A stretch of 64,000 bases of DNA from Gordonia terrae (GCF_001698225.1 NZ_CP016594.1:496001-560000), one strand, 5' to 3'; positions 9,820 to 18,815 are shown, counted from the stretch's first letter. Numbers and translations: made by a program. The notes: generated by a model from the letters alone, not told the origin.

Positions 9820-9982
9820 GTCGCTTGCGCTCCTCGCACCTCAGGGAGCGGGGGCTGTCGCTTGCGCTCCTCGCACCTCAGGGAGCGGGGGCTGTCGCTT
9901 GCGCTCCTCGCACCTCAGGGAGCGGGGGCTGTCGCTTGCGCTCCTCGCACCTCAGGGAGCGGGGGCTGTCGCCTGCGCTCCT
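9820..9982. repeat. 37-bp tandem repeat array between convergent genes
   Basis: Four near-perfect 37-base units begin at 9820, 9857, 9894 and 9931, with a fifth partial unit at 9968-9982. The unit carries TTGCGCTCCTCGCACCTCAG followed by GGAGCGGGGGCTGTCGC. The segment before it (CCTTCGAGGCTCGTCGC, 9808-9824) matches one arm of the repeat at 18703-18812. The array fills the gap between the convergent dipeptidase and methyltransferase genes. There are no unique spacers, so it is not CRISPR. Confidence 0.95.
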
Positions 9983-10025
9983 GCAGGTAGCAGAGGCAGG
10001 GCAGTCGTCAGGGTCGGGCTCGCCG

Positions 10026-11348
10026 TCAGGCGTCCCACCACGGCCGGAGTGGTACCTGGTGACCGCCGTCCTCGTCGAGCTTCGTGGCGAGCACGTGATG
10101 GAGCTGGATGATGTTGCGGTCGAAGCCGATTCGGCATCCTGCCATGTAGAGGCCCCACAGCAGCGCGGTGCCCTCGCCGACCTCGGCCACCGCCTCGTCC
10201 CAGTGCTCGACGAGGTTGATGTTCCAGTCACGCAGCGTCATCGCGTAGTGCTCGCGGAAGTTCTCCTCGTGGATGACCTCCATGCCGCCGATGTCCTGCA
10301 GCTTCGAGATGATCTTGCCGGAGCCGGTGAGCTCTCCGTCGGGGAACACGTAGCGGTCGATGAACGATCCGGCTTTGCTGCGACTGGCGTTGTCGGGCCG
10401 GGTGATGCAGTGGTTGAGCAGCATGCCGCCGGGGCGGAGCTTGTCGCGCATGAAGCCGAAGTACGCGGGGTAGTTGTGGACGCCGATGTGCTCGGTGAGC
10501 CCGATGGACGACACGGCGTCGAATCCGCTCTCGGTGATGTCGCGGTAGTCGCTGTGCCGGACCTCGGCGAACTCGCCGAGTCCTTCGTCGGCGATGGCCT
10601 TCTGGGCCCACTGCGCCTGCTCGGCGGACAGTGTCGCCCCGATGGCGTGGACGCCGCGTCGGGCGGCATAGCGGACCATTCCGCCCCAGCCGCAACCGAT
10701 GTCGAGGAGGCGGTCGCCGGGCTTGAGGCGGAGCTTCTCGAAGATGAGGCGGTACTTGTTCTCCTGCGCGGCTTCCAGCGATGCGTCGCGTTCCGGGTAG
10801 ACGGCGCAGGTGTAGGTCATCGACGGTCCGAGGACCCACTCGTAGAACGTGTTCGAGACGTCGTAGTGGTAGTGGATGACCTCGGCGTCGCGGGACTTGC
10901 TGTGCCGCAGTCCTTCCGCGAATCGCCGCCAGCGCGGCACGGCCTCCTGCGGCGGCGGTGCGATCGGCTTGAAGTGCTCGATGCCCAGCGACCTGGCGAT
11001 GTGCGCGAGTGCCAGCGGGGAGGGACGGTGGAACTGCAGGTTGCTGGCGAGAGCCTTCAGTGCGGGGTACGGGTCGCCGGGGTGGGCGCCGATGAGTTCG
11101 AGATCGCCTGCGATGTAGGCCCGTGCGAGCCCGAGGTCGCCGGGCGCGGTCACCAGATACGTCGTCCCCCGCGGGGTCTTGAGGTCGAGGCCGTATTGGG
11201 CGTCCGCGGGTCCGGCGCTGCTGCCGTCGTAGGCGGTGATCCGGATCGAGAGATTGCCGCCGAGGAGGGTCTCGAAGATCTCGGCGAGGGTCATCTTGCC
11301 GGCGTGTGAGTCGACACTCGACGGCGTGCTGTCCTTGAACGTGGTCAT
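10026..11348 (-). CDS. Cyclopropane-fatty-acid-synthase-family SAM methyltransferase
   Basis: A 440-residue protein with an N-terminal CFA-synthase lipid-binding region and a class I methyltransferase domain: SAM motif LLDIGCGWGGMVRYAARRG, then the CFA signature HYHYDVSN with DVSNTFYEWVLG, and MTYTCAVY. Members add methyl or methylene groups from SAM to unsaturated acyl chains of phospholipids. ATG 11348 overlaps the stop of the upstream FAD oxidase (11345-11347), showing translational coupling. Such oxidase/methyltransferase pairs make 10-methyl branched fatty acids (tuberculostearic type) in related actinobacteria, and the same pair is Rv3719-Rv3720 in M. tuberculosis. The exact product here is inferred. 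Confidence 0.85.
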   Translation of the reverse strand: MTTFKDSTPSSVDSHAGKMTLAEIFETLLGGNLSIRITAYDGSSAGPADAQYGLDLKTPRGTTYLVTAPGDLGLARAYIAGDLELIGAHPGDPYPALKALASNLQFHRPSPLALAHIARSLGIEHFKPIAPPPQEAVPRWRRFAEGLRHSKSRDAEVIHYHYDVSNTFYEWVLGPSMTYTCAVYPERDASLEAAQENKYRLIFEKLRLKPGDRLLDIGCGWGGMVRYAARRGVHAIGATLSAEQAQWAQKAIADEGLGEFAEVRHSDYRDITESGFDAVSSIGLTEHIGVHNYPAYFGFMRDKLRPGGMLLNHCITRPDNASRSKAGSFIDRYVFPDGELTGSGKIISKLQDIGGMEVIHEENFREHYAMTLRDWNINLVEHWDEAVAEVGEGTALLWGLYMAGCRIGFDRNIIQLHHVLATKLDEDGGHQVPLRPWWDA

Positions 11349-12745
11349 TGGCGTTTCACCGCTTTCGCATAGAGGTCCAGCAGACGGCCGCGCGGGTCGT
11401 ACCGCTTCTTGAGGAGCCGATAACTCTCTCCGCCGTAGAGTTCGTCGAACTCCTCCGGCGTGTAGAAACTCTCTGAGTACAGCGACTTGTGGCCGTCGAG
11501 TTCGGCGACCTTGCGTTCGATGATCTTGTTGGTGTGTCCGGGATCGCCCGGGGTGACCGGCACGGCCGACCAGAAGCCGACATTGACGTAGGTGCGTTGC
11601 GGGGCAAGGGGATACAGCGGCCACGGGCGTACCGGATCGGCGCTCGGGAGGGCCGGCTCCCGAAGACGCAGTGGGCACAGCCAGATCGGTTCGATCGGGA
11701 TGTCGGCGAGGAACCACTCCACGTACTCGGCGGTCCGTTCGATGGGCACCTCGATGTCCTGCACGACCCGCTCGCCCGCGGGCAGGCCCTTGCGGGCGTT
11801 GAGCCGGTCACCGATGTCGAACCGCTGGTCGAGTCCGATGAGCTTCCAGTAGAAACTGCTGCGCAGGTACCGCTTCGGCCACCAGCGTCGGATCTTCGGG
11901 TTCTGTGCGCCGAACGCGCGGGAGCACCAGAACCAGTCGGTGTCCCAGCGCCACAGGTAGTCGTGGATCGTGAGCCGATCGGTGGTCTTTCGCTGAATGG
12001 ACCGGTAGAAGACATCCATCCCGGTGTAGTCGCTGACCGGCCCGTCGTCGTCGGTCTGACGGCCGAGTGTCAGGTAGGACTCGTTGGCGGAGAAGACGAC
12101 TCCGTCGAGATAGTCGACGGGCTCGCCGTCGTGCGTCTTGGTGGTGACGATCGCGTCCATGGTCGACTGGAGGTCGGCGATGGTGGTGAACCGGAGATGG
12201 CGCAACGCCACGTAGGGCTTCACCGGCTCCAGCTCGATGCGGAGGCGGACCGAATATCCGAGCGTGCCATAGGAATTCGGGAATCCGTAGAAGAGGTCGG
12301 CGTGCTCGTTGGTCGGCGTCGCCGTCAGGATCTCGCCGTCGCCGGTGAGGATGTCGATCTCCAGCACCGATTCGTGGGGAAGGCCGGATCGGAACGATGT
12401 GCTCTCGATGCCGAGGCCGGTGACCGCGCCGCCCAGGGTGATCGTCTTGAGCTGCGGGACGACCAGCGGCGCGAGGCCGTACGGCAGGGTGGCCGCGACC
12501 AGGTTCTCGTAGGTACACATCCCGGCGACGTCGGCGGTTCGTGCCGCCGGATCCACCGAGATCACGCGGTCGAGTCCGGAGACGTCCAGTCCGGGATGCG
12601 GATTGGCGGCGCGCTTGCGGAAGAGGTTGGACGTCTTCTTGGCCAGGCGCACGGTTGCGTGCGGCGGAATGGCACGATAGCTGGCCAGAAGGTCGGACAC
12701 CCCCTGGTCGAATGCCGCTCCCCCCATCTCCAGCCGGTTGCTCAC
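11345..12745 (-). CDS. FAD-binding oxidoreductase (DHCR24-like), partner of the methyltransferase
   Basis: A 466-residue flavoprotein with a PCMH-type FAD-binding domain: GLDVSGLDRVISVDP, DVAGMCTYENLVAATLP, and TITLGGAVTGLGIESTSFR (the FAD pyrophosphate loop). The C-terminal half resembles the Delta24-sterol reductase/BfaA group. In this family the protein can reduce a methylene-branched acyl intermediate made by the adjacent methyltransferase. The start is GTG 12745 (MSNRLEM). Its stop overlaps the methyltransferase ATG. It diverges from the SRPBCC gene with a 63-base gap. The reductase role is by analogy with tmsA/bfaA pairs. Confidence 0.8.
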   Translation of the reverse strand: MSNRLEMGGAAFDQGVSDLLASYRAIPPHATVRLAKKTSNLFRKRAANPHPGLDVSGLDRVISVDPAARTADVAGMCTYENLVAATLPYGLAPLVVPQLKTITLGGAVTGLGIESTSFRSGLPHESVLEIDILTGDGEILTATPTNEHADLFYGFPNSYGTLGYSVRLRIELEPVKPYVALRHLRFTTIADLQSTMDAIVTTKTHDGEPVDYLDGVVFSANESYLTLGRQTDDDGPVSDYTGMDVFYRSIQRKTTDRLTIHDYLWRWDTDWFWCSRAFGAQNPKIRRWWPKRYLRSSFYWKLIGLDQRFDIGDRLNARKGLPAGERVVQDIEVPIERTAEYVEWFLADIPIEPIWLCPLRLREPALPSADPVRPWPLYPLAPQRTYVNVGFWSAVPVTPGDPGHTNKIIERKVAELDGHKSLYSESFYTPEEFDELYGGESYRLLKKRYDPRGRLLDLYAKAVKRQ

Positions 12746-12808
12746 CCGGATAGCCTAGGACTTGATCAGTTCGCCCGCCAATCGTTTCGTACTGAGGAGT
12801 GTCCAATC

Positions 12809-13246
12809 GTGGGTCAGGTTTCCGCATCGCAGTCGCTCGACATCGCCGCCGCCCCGGACGCCGTGGTCGGAGCACTCGCCGACTACAACGACGTACGCCC
12901 GGCCATCCTCCCGGAGCAGTACCGCGACTACAAGGTGATCAGCGGCGGCAACGGCGACGGCACCGTCGTGCACTGGATCCTGCAGGCCACCTCGAAGCGT
13001 CAGCGTGACGTGCAGGCGACGGTCAGCGTCACCCCGGACACCGTCACCGAGCGCGATGCCAACTCGACGATGGTGACCACCTACACCGTCGCTCCGTCGG
13101 GAAGCGGTTCGCGCGTCACGACCACCACCACGTGGCAGGGTGCGGGCGGCATCGGCGGATTCTTCGAAAAGACGTTTGCGCCGAAGGGTCTCAATCGAAT
13201 TCAGGCCGAGGTGCTCGGAAATCTGAAGAAGCGCCTCGAGCGCTGA
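12809..13246 (+). CDS. SRPBCC (START-like) family protein
   Basis: A 145-residue small protein beginning at GTG 12809 (MGQVSASQSLDI). The pattern of a beta strand, AAPDAVVGALADY, then DYNDVRPAILPEQYRDYKV and a long C-terminal helix (GLNRIQAEVLGNLKKRLE) is the polyketide-cyclase/START-like SRPBCC fold, which binds hydrophobic ligands. It corresponds in position to Rv3718c, divergent from the FAD oxidase as in mycobacteria. Ligand and function are unknown. Confidence 0.75.
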   Translation: MGQVSASQSLDIAAAPDAVVGALADYNDVRPAILPEQYRDYKVISGGNGDGTVVHWILQATSKRQRDVQATVSVTPDTVTERDANSTMVTTYTVAPSGSGSRVTTTTTWQGAGGIGGFFEKTFAPKGLNRIQAEVLGNLKKRLER

Positions 13247-13286
13247 GAAGTCGGAGTCTCCTCCGGCGGCGTTCGAACACACACAC

Positions 13287-14243
13287 ATGACCGGCGCGGG
13301 GCCTTCCGGCAGGCGACGTCGGGGCCGGGCGCGGCCATCGCCGTTGCCCATCCGCGACGGCGTCGACGCCACGCGCGTGGTGTTGCGTTCGGGGCCGGAG
13401 TCGACGGTGTCGCAGGCGTTGCTGGCCGCGCCCGGTCTGGCGGGGCTGACGGCCGACGACCTGCGTCGACGCGCCTCCGCCGGCGAGGTCGTCGATGCCG
13501 ACGGTCACCCGGTGGATCTCGATTCGCCGTCGCGCCGCAACGTCTCGCTCTATCTCTACCGCGACCTCGACGACGAGGTGCCGGTCCCGTTCGACCTACC
13601 GGTGCTCTACCGCGACGAGAACATCGTCGTGGTGGACAAACCGCATTTCCTCGCCACCATGCCCCGGGGCCGTCACGTCACCGAGACCGCGCTGGTCCGA
13701 CTGCGTCGCGAGCTGGGCTCCGACACGATCTCGCCGGCTCACCGACTCGACCGGCTCACCGCCGGAGTGCTGCTGTTCACGCTGCGCCCGGAGGTGCGGG
13801 CGGCCTATCAAGATCTGTTCGCATCCCGGATCGCCCGCAAGGAGTACCTCGCGCTCGCGCCCGCCGACGAGGCACTCGCCAGCACCGTGACCGTGCGGGA
13901 TCGGATCGAGAAGACCGCGGGCGACCTCCGCGCGCTCGTCGTCGACGGACCCGTCAACGCCATCAGTGACATCACTCTCGTCGACGGCGCGGGGCGCCAC
14001 GGCGTCTACCGGCTGGTGCCGCACACCGGTCGCACGCATCAGCTCCGATTGCACATGGCGTCACTGGGTGTGCCCATCGTCGATGACCCGCTGTACCCCG
14101 AGGTGCGTCCGGAACTGGCGGCGCGCCCCGACCACGCGGACTTCTCGAGACCCCTGCGCCTGCTGGCACGGGTGTTGGAGTTCAGCGATCCTCTGACCGG
14201 CGAGCACCGCAGGTTCGAGAGCCTGCGGTCGGTGTCGGGGTAG
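13287..14243 (+). CDS. RNA pseudouridine synthase, RluA family
   Basis: A 318-residue protein with the RluA catalytic motif PAHRLDRLTAGVLLFT (the Asp in HRLDRLT is the nucleophile), VLYRDENIVVVDKPHFLATMP before it, and the C-terminal HTGRTHQLRLHMASLGVPIVDDPLYP. A basic N-terminal tail (about 25 residues) precedes a short S4-like region. Such enzymes isomerise specific uridines in 23S rRNA or tRNA; the target cannot be assigned. The start is ATG 13287. Confidence 0.88.
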   Translation: MTGAGPSGRRRRGRARPSPLPIRDGVDATRVVLRSGPESTVSQALLAAPGLAGLTADDLRRRASAGEVVDADGHPVDLDSPSRRNVSLYLYRDLDDEVPVPFDLPVLYRDENIVVVDKPHFLATMPRGRHVTETALVRLRRELGSDTISPAHRLDRLTAGVLLFTLRPEVRAAYQDLFASRIARKEYLALAPADEALASTVTVRDRIEKTAGDLRALVVDGPVNAISDITLVDGAGRHGVYRLVPHTGRTHQLRLHMASLGVPIVDDPLYPEVRPELAARPDHADFSRPLRLLARVLEFSDPLTGEHRRFESLRSVSG

Positions 14244-14267
14244 CAGGACACGATCTACCCTGGCCGC

Positions 14268-14597
14268 ATGACCATCCGAGCGTCCTACGAGCGGCATCCC
14301 GACTTGGGGTGCGAGGCCGTGGTCTTCATCGACGACGAGTCGCTGGCATGTTTTCAGATCCAACGCGATCTCGTCGGGGGACCGCGCGCCGACGAGTACT
14401 GCGTCACGACGGGGGCGAGTGCGCCGATCTACGGGGCGATCACACAGTGGCGTCGGGTCGACGACCGATTCGAGTTCGCACTGACAGCGCGAGCGGGACG
14501 GCTGTTCGGCGACGAGGTCCTGTCTTTCGAGGTCGCGGCCGTCGAGGAGTCGACCGTCGACGACATCGCCGCGCATGTCGATCGGTTGCTGCGCTGA
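14268..14597 (+). CDS. Small protein of unknown function, possibly Imm10-like
   Basis: A 109-residue acidic cytosolic protein with no signal peptide. The pattern of alternating strands ([50 protein letters not shown]) followed by a C-terminal helix resembles the Imm10 immunity family. No toxin gene lies beside it: the neighbours are rRNA-modification and ybaB-recR genes. The start ATG 14268 is 24 bases after the pseudouridine synthase stop, so the two may be co-transcribed. The family call is tentative. Confidence 0.5.
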   Translation: MTIRASYERHPDLGCEAVVFIDDESLACFQIQRDLVGGPRADEYCVTTGASAPIYGAITQWRRVDDRFEFALTARAGRLFGDEVLSFEVAAVEESTVDDIAAHVDRLLR

Positions 14598-14619
14598 CGC
14601 TGCGACTACCCTGGGCCGG

Positions 14620-14991
14620 GTGACGCAACCATTCGATCCCAGCGCGTTGTTCGGCGGCGGTCAGGGCGGAGAGAACCCGATGGCCGGACTGCTCGCGCAA
14701 GCTCAGCAGATGCAGGAGAAACTCCTGTCCGCGCAGAACGAGATCGCTGCGGCAGAGGTGGTCGGCAGCGCGGGCAACGGACTCGTCACCGTGACCGGCA
14801 ACGGCACCGGCGAGGTGACCGCGGTGTCGATCGACCCGAAGGTCGTCGATCCCGACGACGTGGAAACCCTGCAGGACCTGCTGCTCGGTGCGCTCGCCGA
14901 CCTGTCGGAGAAGCGCGAGCAGCTGGCCAGCGAGAAGATGGGCCCGCTCGCCGGTGGCCTCGGCGGCGGCCTTCCCGGACTCGGCGGCTGA
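14620..14991 (+). CDS. YbaB/EbfC family nucleoid-associated protein
   Basis: A 123-residue protein starting at GTG 14620 ([13 protein letters not shown]), just after the preceding gene. It carries the YbaB core: [19 protein letters not shown], then the beta-hairpin region [20 protein letters not shown] and [21 protein letters not shown]. These dimers bind DNA and coat the nucleoid. The ybaB-recR pair is almost universal in bacteria and fixes the assignment. The glycine-rich C-terminus ([12 protein letters not shown]) is common in actinobacterial members. Confidence 0.92.
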   Translation: MTQPFDPSALFGGGQGGENPMAGLLAQAQQMQEKLLSAQNEIAAAEVVGSAGNGLVTVTGNGTGEVTAVSIDPKVVDPDDVETLQDLLLGALADLSEKREQLASEKMGPLAGGLGGGLPGLGG

Positions 14992-15057
14992 GCACCACGC
15001 CCACGCACGACGCCGAACGACGAGTAGAGACCCCGGACACCATGGACGCAGAACACC

Positions 15058-15669
15058 ATGTATGAGGGACCGATCCAGGACCTGATCGACCAGCTGGCCA
15101 AACAGCCGGGGCTCGGTCCGAAGGGGGCCCAGCGGATCGCGTTCCACCTGCTGGCCGGAGAGAAATCCGACATCGATCGCCTCATCGCGGCGCTCGGGCG
15201 GGTTCGCGACGACGTCGTCTTCTGTGCCGAGTGCGGAAACGTGTCGGCGAACCGCCTGTGCCGGATCTGCTCGGACTCGCGTCGCGACGCCAGCAAGATC
15301 TGCGTCGTCGAGGAGCCCAAGGACGTGCATGCGATCGAACGGACCAAGGAGTTCACCGGGCGCTATCACGTGCTCGGGGGTGCTCTGGATCCGTTGTCGG
15401 GGATCGGCCCCGACCAGTTGCGGATCCGCGAGCTGTTGCGTCGGCTGGCCAATCAGGAGGACGGCGTCGACGTCTCCGAGGTGATCGTCGCCACCGACCC
15501 GAACACCGAGGGCGAAGCCACCGCGACCTACCTCCAGCGCATGCTCAAGGACTTCCCCGGTCTGTCGGTCACCCGACTCGCGTCGGGGTTGCCGATGGGC
15601 GGCGACCTCGAGTTCGCCGACGAGCTCACTCTGGGCCGTGCCCTGTCGGGTCGTCGCATCCTGGCGTGA
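15058..15669 (+). CDS. recR: Recombination mediator protein RecR
   Basis: A 203-residue RecR of standard length. It has an N-terminal helix-hairpin-helix ([20 protein letters not shown]), a Cys4 zinc finger ([16 protein letters not shown]), a Toprim domain with [14 protein letters not shown] and [18 protein letters not shown], and a C-terminal [20 protein letters not shown]. It loads RecA at gaps with RecF and RecO. The start is ATG 15058, 66 bases after ybaB on the same strand. Confidence 0.95.
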   Translation: MYEGPIQDLIDQLAKQPGLGPKGAQRIAFHLLAGEKSDIDRLIAALGRVRDDVVFCAECGNVSANRLCRICSDSRRDASKICVVEEPKDVHAIERTKEFTGRYHVLGGALDPLSGIGPDQLRIRELLRRLANQEDGVDVSEVIVATDPNTEGEATATYLQRMLKDFPGLSVTRLASGLPMGGDLEFADELTLGRALSGRRILA

Positions 15670-15728
15670 GGCCCGGCCCTCCTACCCGGCCCCTCGTACC
15701 CGGCAAACCGGACGGCTACTGTCAGGTG

Positions 15729-17357
15729 GTGATCTCGCGTAATCGGTGGCGTCGTCGAAATCGGGTAGTGGCAACGGGCCTGACGGCGGTGGTCGTGGCC
15801 GGGCTGGTGAGCGTGGGTCAGTTCGCGGCGACGCCCGAAGCGTCGGCGGCGCCCGCGCTCGACTGGGAAGCATGTCCCGCCGTTCACGGCGTCCCGGCGA
15901 CCGTCCGATGCGCGACGGTCGAGGTGCCGCTCGACTACCGGAAGCCGGATGGCAAGACGATCGAGATCGGTGTCAGCCGGATGCAGGCGCGAGACCAATC
16001 GCGCCGGCGCGGTGTCGTGATGGGCAACCCGGGAGGTCCGGGTGGCGACGGCATCGCGATGTTCAGCCAGGTGCCCCCGCCCGCGGCGATGCTCGACGAA
16101 TGGGACCTGGTGGCCGTGCAGCCCCGGGGTCTGGTGTCGGGCACGCCGCTGCGCTGCGAACCCATCACCGGCGACGAACCCGAACTGATGACTGCGCTGG
16201 GCAAGGTGAATCGCGATCGCTGTGAGGCCCGGACACCGGGTCTGGGGGCCTCGCTCACCACCGAGAACACCGCCCGGGACATGGAGGTCGTCCGCGGTCT
16301 GCTCGGTGAGTCGAAGGTCAGTCTCTACGGCATCTCCTACGGCACCCTGTTGATGTCGACGTATGCGACCCTGTTCCCGCAGCGGGTCGACCGGATGGTC
16401 CTCGATTCCGGTTTCGACCCCGATCTCGTGTGGAACACCCTCCTCTCCGCCCAGACGCCCGGCTACAAGGCCCGCGTACACGCGATGATGGCGTGGATCG
16501 CGCGCCACGACCGGATCTACGGTCTCGGAGAGACTCCGCTGGCCGTGTACCGGAAGTGGAGTGACCGGGTCAGTGCGGAGGCAGGCGTCCCGCCGTCCCT
16601 CCTGGCGCCGCCGGCCCAGGTGGGCGACGTGCCCCCGGGACTGCGGGCGTTCGCCCAGCAGTACATCGCCGGCACCGACCTCACCGCCGACGCGCGGGCG
16701 CGGTTCGAGAACCTGATGCTCACGTTGCTCCGACCCGGCTCGCTGCAACTGTCGTCGCAGCTACTGGTGCTCACTCGCGCCCTCGCGCCGGATCGGAACT
16801 CGTGGCCACTCGTCGCACAGTTGACCGCGAAGCCCGGCCGCAAGCTGCCCACCCCGGCGCCCGCGGTCCTCGAAGCCGCGCAGGTCTCTCAGGACATGCA
16901 GGGCGCGGTCCTCTGCAACGAGAACCGGGTGCCCGCACAGCCTTCGCTCGGCTTCCAGGCGTTCGTCGCGAACTACGTCACCGGGGATCCGTTCGAGGCG
17001 CCCGGGCTCGCCTATGAGTCCGGACTCGCCTGCGCCGGCGCGCCGGCCCTCGCCCGGCCGATCGAGATCCGCAATCGCGGGCTGGCGGTGACACCGTTGC
17101 AGATCCAGAGCGTCGGCGACCCGCAGACCCCGTATCGCGGCGCGCTGAAGATGCGTTCACTCATGCGGAGCCACCTCATCACCGTCGGCGGTGGCGACCA
17201 CGCGCAACTCGGCCGGGCCAACAAGCCGCTCGAGAACGCGATCGTCGAATATCTCCGCACGGGGCGGACCGCCGTGCAGCGCGTTCCCGAAGCACCCATC
17301 ACGGCTCCGCTGACGCAGATGCCGCCGGCATTCGCGGCCGGCACGGCCGGTCGGTGA
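15729..17357 (+). CDS. Exported alpha/beta hydrolase, tripeptidyl-aminopeptidase-like
   Basis: A roughly 540-residue exported enzyme. The basic N-terminus and hydrophobic segment (residues about 12-32) end at ASAAPALDW, a likely signal cleavage site. The fold shows GNPGGPGG (oxyanion loop), LYGISYGT with the nucleophile Ser, VLDSGFDPD, and a C-terminal TAP-like segment ending GGGDHAQL with the catalytic His. The CATVEVPLDY motif is typical of mycobacterial Hip1/TAP-type serine hydrolases. Adjacent GTG codons at 15726 and 15729 are both possible starts. Its stop overlaps the start of the next gene. Confidence 0.82.
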   Translation: MISRNRWRRRNRVVATGLTAVVVAGLVSVGQFAATPEASAAPALDWEACPAVHGVPATVRCATVEVPLDYRKPDGKTIEIGVSRMQARDQSRRRGVVMGNPGGPGGDGIAMFSQVPPPAAMLDEWDLVAVQPRGLVSGTPLRCEPITGDEPELMTALGKVNRDRCEARTPGLGASLTTENTARDMEVVRGLLGESKVSLYGISYGTLLMSTYATLFPQRVDRMVLDSGFDPDLVWNTLLSAQTPGYKARVHAMMAWIARHDRIYGLGETPLAVYRKWSDRVSAEAGVPPSLLAPPAQVGDVPPGLRAFAQQYIAGTDLTADARARFENLMLTLLRPGSLQLSSQLLVLTRALAPDRNSWPLVAQLTAKPGRKLPTPAPAVLEAAQVSQDMQGAVLCNENRVPAQPSLGFQAFVANYVTGDPFEAPGLAYESGLACAGAPALARPIEIRNRGLAVTPLQIQSVGDPQTPYRGALKMRSLMRSHLITVGGGDHAQLGRANKPLENAIVEYLRTGRTAVQRVPEAPITAPLTQMPPAFAAGTAGR

Positions 17358-17914
17358 CCCATCCTGATCCGGTGAACCCCCGGATCCGCGCCCGGATCAC
17401 CGACTTGGCCGATCGCCTCGATGCGGGGATCGTCGCCGTCGACGGGCCGTCGGGAGCGGGGAAATCGACGATCGCCGACCTCCTGGTCGCGGACCTGCGA
17501 GCCCGTGGAGTCGGCGTGACCCTGGTCCGCACCGACGACTTCGCGACGTGGGACGACCCGGTCGCATGGTGGCCGGAGCTGGAAGCCGATGTGCTGCATC
17601 CCTTCACGCGACGACGGGACTACCGGTACCGGCCGCGCGTATGGCAGGACGGCACCCCGACCCCCGGACCCCGTGTGTGGATCGAGTGGCAGCCCCTGCT
17701 CATCATCGAAGGGGTCTCCTCGGCGCGGCGACGGATCGCCGACCGCCTGTCCCACGCGCTGTGGCTCGACGGCGGAACACCCGGCGAACGACTCGAGCGG
17801 ACGATCGCCCGTGACGGGGAGGGCGCGCGGGCACATCTGGAGGCCTGGCAGCAGTTCGAACGCGGCTGGTTCGGCGTGGATCGCACCCGGGAACGGTGCG
17901 TCGTCCTCGACTGA
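17354..17914 (+). CDS. P-loop kinase related to uridine kinase
   Basis: A 186-residue protein with Walker A GPSGAGKST (residues 31-39), LVRTDDFATWDDP as the Asp-containing acceptor loop, and LLIIEGVSSARR. The C-terminal EAWQQFERGWFGVD is typical of the actinobacterial uridine-kinase-like group. The start is GTG 17354, overlapping the hydrolase stop (GTGA), so translation is probably coupled. The true substrate is unknown; the family call rests on the P-loop and the UPRTase-associated kinase pattern. Confidence 0.75.
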   Translation: MTHPDPVNPRIRARITDLADRLDAGIVAVDGPSGAGKSTIADLLVADLRARGVGVTLVRTDDFATWDDPVAWWPELEADVLHPFTRRRDYRYRPRVWQDGTPTPGPRVWIEWQPLLIIEGVSSARRRIADRLSHALWLDGGTPGERLERTIARDGEGARAHLEAWQQFERGWFGVDRTRERCVVLD

Positions 17915-17968
17915 CGGGGTCCTCGGCCGATGAGGTGCCGCTTCCGACTCGACGGTTAGTGTCGAGGT

Positions 17969-18706
17969 ATGGCCACCCGACGACGCTTCCGTGATCTGGC
18001 GGAGCTCGACGCGCAGCTGATCGAGTGCAGAGCATGCCCGCGTCTCGTCGAATGGCGGGAGCAGGTCGCCCGCGAGAAGCGTCGCGCGTATGCCGACGAG
18101 GAGTACTGGGGCCGGCCGGTGGCCGGTATCGGTCCGGCCGACGCGCGACTGCTGATCGTCGGACTCGCCCCCGCGGCGCACGGCGGAAACCGCACCGGGC
18201 GTATGTTCACCGGAGATCGCAGCGGCGATGTCCTGTTCTCGGCGTTGTACCTCGCCGGCCTTGCGAGCCAACCCCATTCGGTCGCGATCGGTGACGGGTT
18301 GGAGCTCTTCGACACGCGGATCACCGCGCCGGTGCATTGTGCCCCGCCGCAGAACAAACCGACGGTGGAAGAGCGCGACACCTGTTCCCGCTGGCTGCAC
18401 GCCGAACTCGAACTGCTCGCGCCGACCGTGCGTTCGGTGGTCACCCTCGGTGGATTCGGTTGGCAGTCAACGCTTCGTACCTTCGCGAGGCTCGGCTGGG
18501 CGGTCCCGAAGCCGATGCCGAAGTTCGGCCACGGCGTCTCCACGACCCTCGTCCGCGACGGCACCGAACTCGAGGTGTTCGGCTGCTACCACGTGAGCCA
18601 GCAGAACACCTTCACCGGACGGTTGACGGTGGAGATGGTCGTGGACGTGCTGACCGCGGCCGCACGGTCGGCGGGTGTCGAGAACGGCCACCGCCCGGCT
18701 TTCTGA
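17969..18706 (+). CDS. Family 5 uracil-DNA glycosylase (UdgB type)
   Basis: A 245-residue DNA repair enzyme. N-terminal ECRACPRLVEWRE provides iron-sulfur cysteines. Motif A is LIVGLAPAAHGGNRTGRMFT, which is the UdgB form rather than the GEAPG form of family 4. HCAPPQNKPT follows, and motif C is CYHVSQQNTFTG, with Val where most members have Pro. UdgB removes uracil, and in some cases other deaminated bases, from DNA. The stop codon is already inside the intergenic repeat that follows. Confidence 0.88.
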   Translation: MATRRRFRDLAELDAQLIECRACPRLVEWREQVAREKRRAYADEEYWGRPVAGIGPADARLLIVGLAPAAHGGNRTGRMFTGDRSGDVLFSALYLAGLASQPHSVAIGDGLELFDTRITAPVHCAPPQNKPTVEERDTCSRWLHAELELLAPTVRSVVTLGGFGWQSTLRTFARLGWAVPKPMPKFGHGVSTTLVRDGTELEVFGCYHVSQQNTFTGRLTVEMVVDVLTAAARSAGVENGHRPAF

Positions 18707-18812
18707 GGTGCGAACGGTGCGAGCGAAGCGAGCCACGAAGGGACTGGCGAGGCACGTCGCCAAGCCCTTCGAGGCTCGTCGCTTGCGCTCCTCGCACCTC
18801 AGGGAGCAGGGG
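18703..18812. repeat. Long inverted repeat between convergent genes
   Basis: Two arms of about 48 bases face each other: 18703-18751 reads CTGAGGTGCGAACGGTGCGA and on to GGGACTGGCGA, and 18757-18805 returns TCGCCAAGCCCTTCGAGGCT and on to CTCGCACCTCAG with a few mismatches. The transcript would form a long imperfect hairpin in either direction. The right arm is the same sequence that is tandemly repeated at 9820-9982. It sits between convergent udgB and gatD and overlaps the udgB stop codon. Confidence 0.85.
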
Positions 18813-18815
18813 TCG

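Noticed and set aside
9820..9982. CRISPR array
   Set aside because: The units follow each other directly with no unique spacers of constant length, and no cas genes are present. The same applies to 37241-37400.
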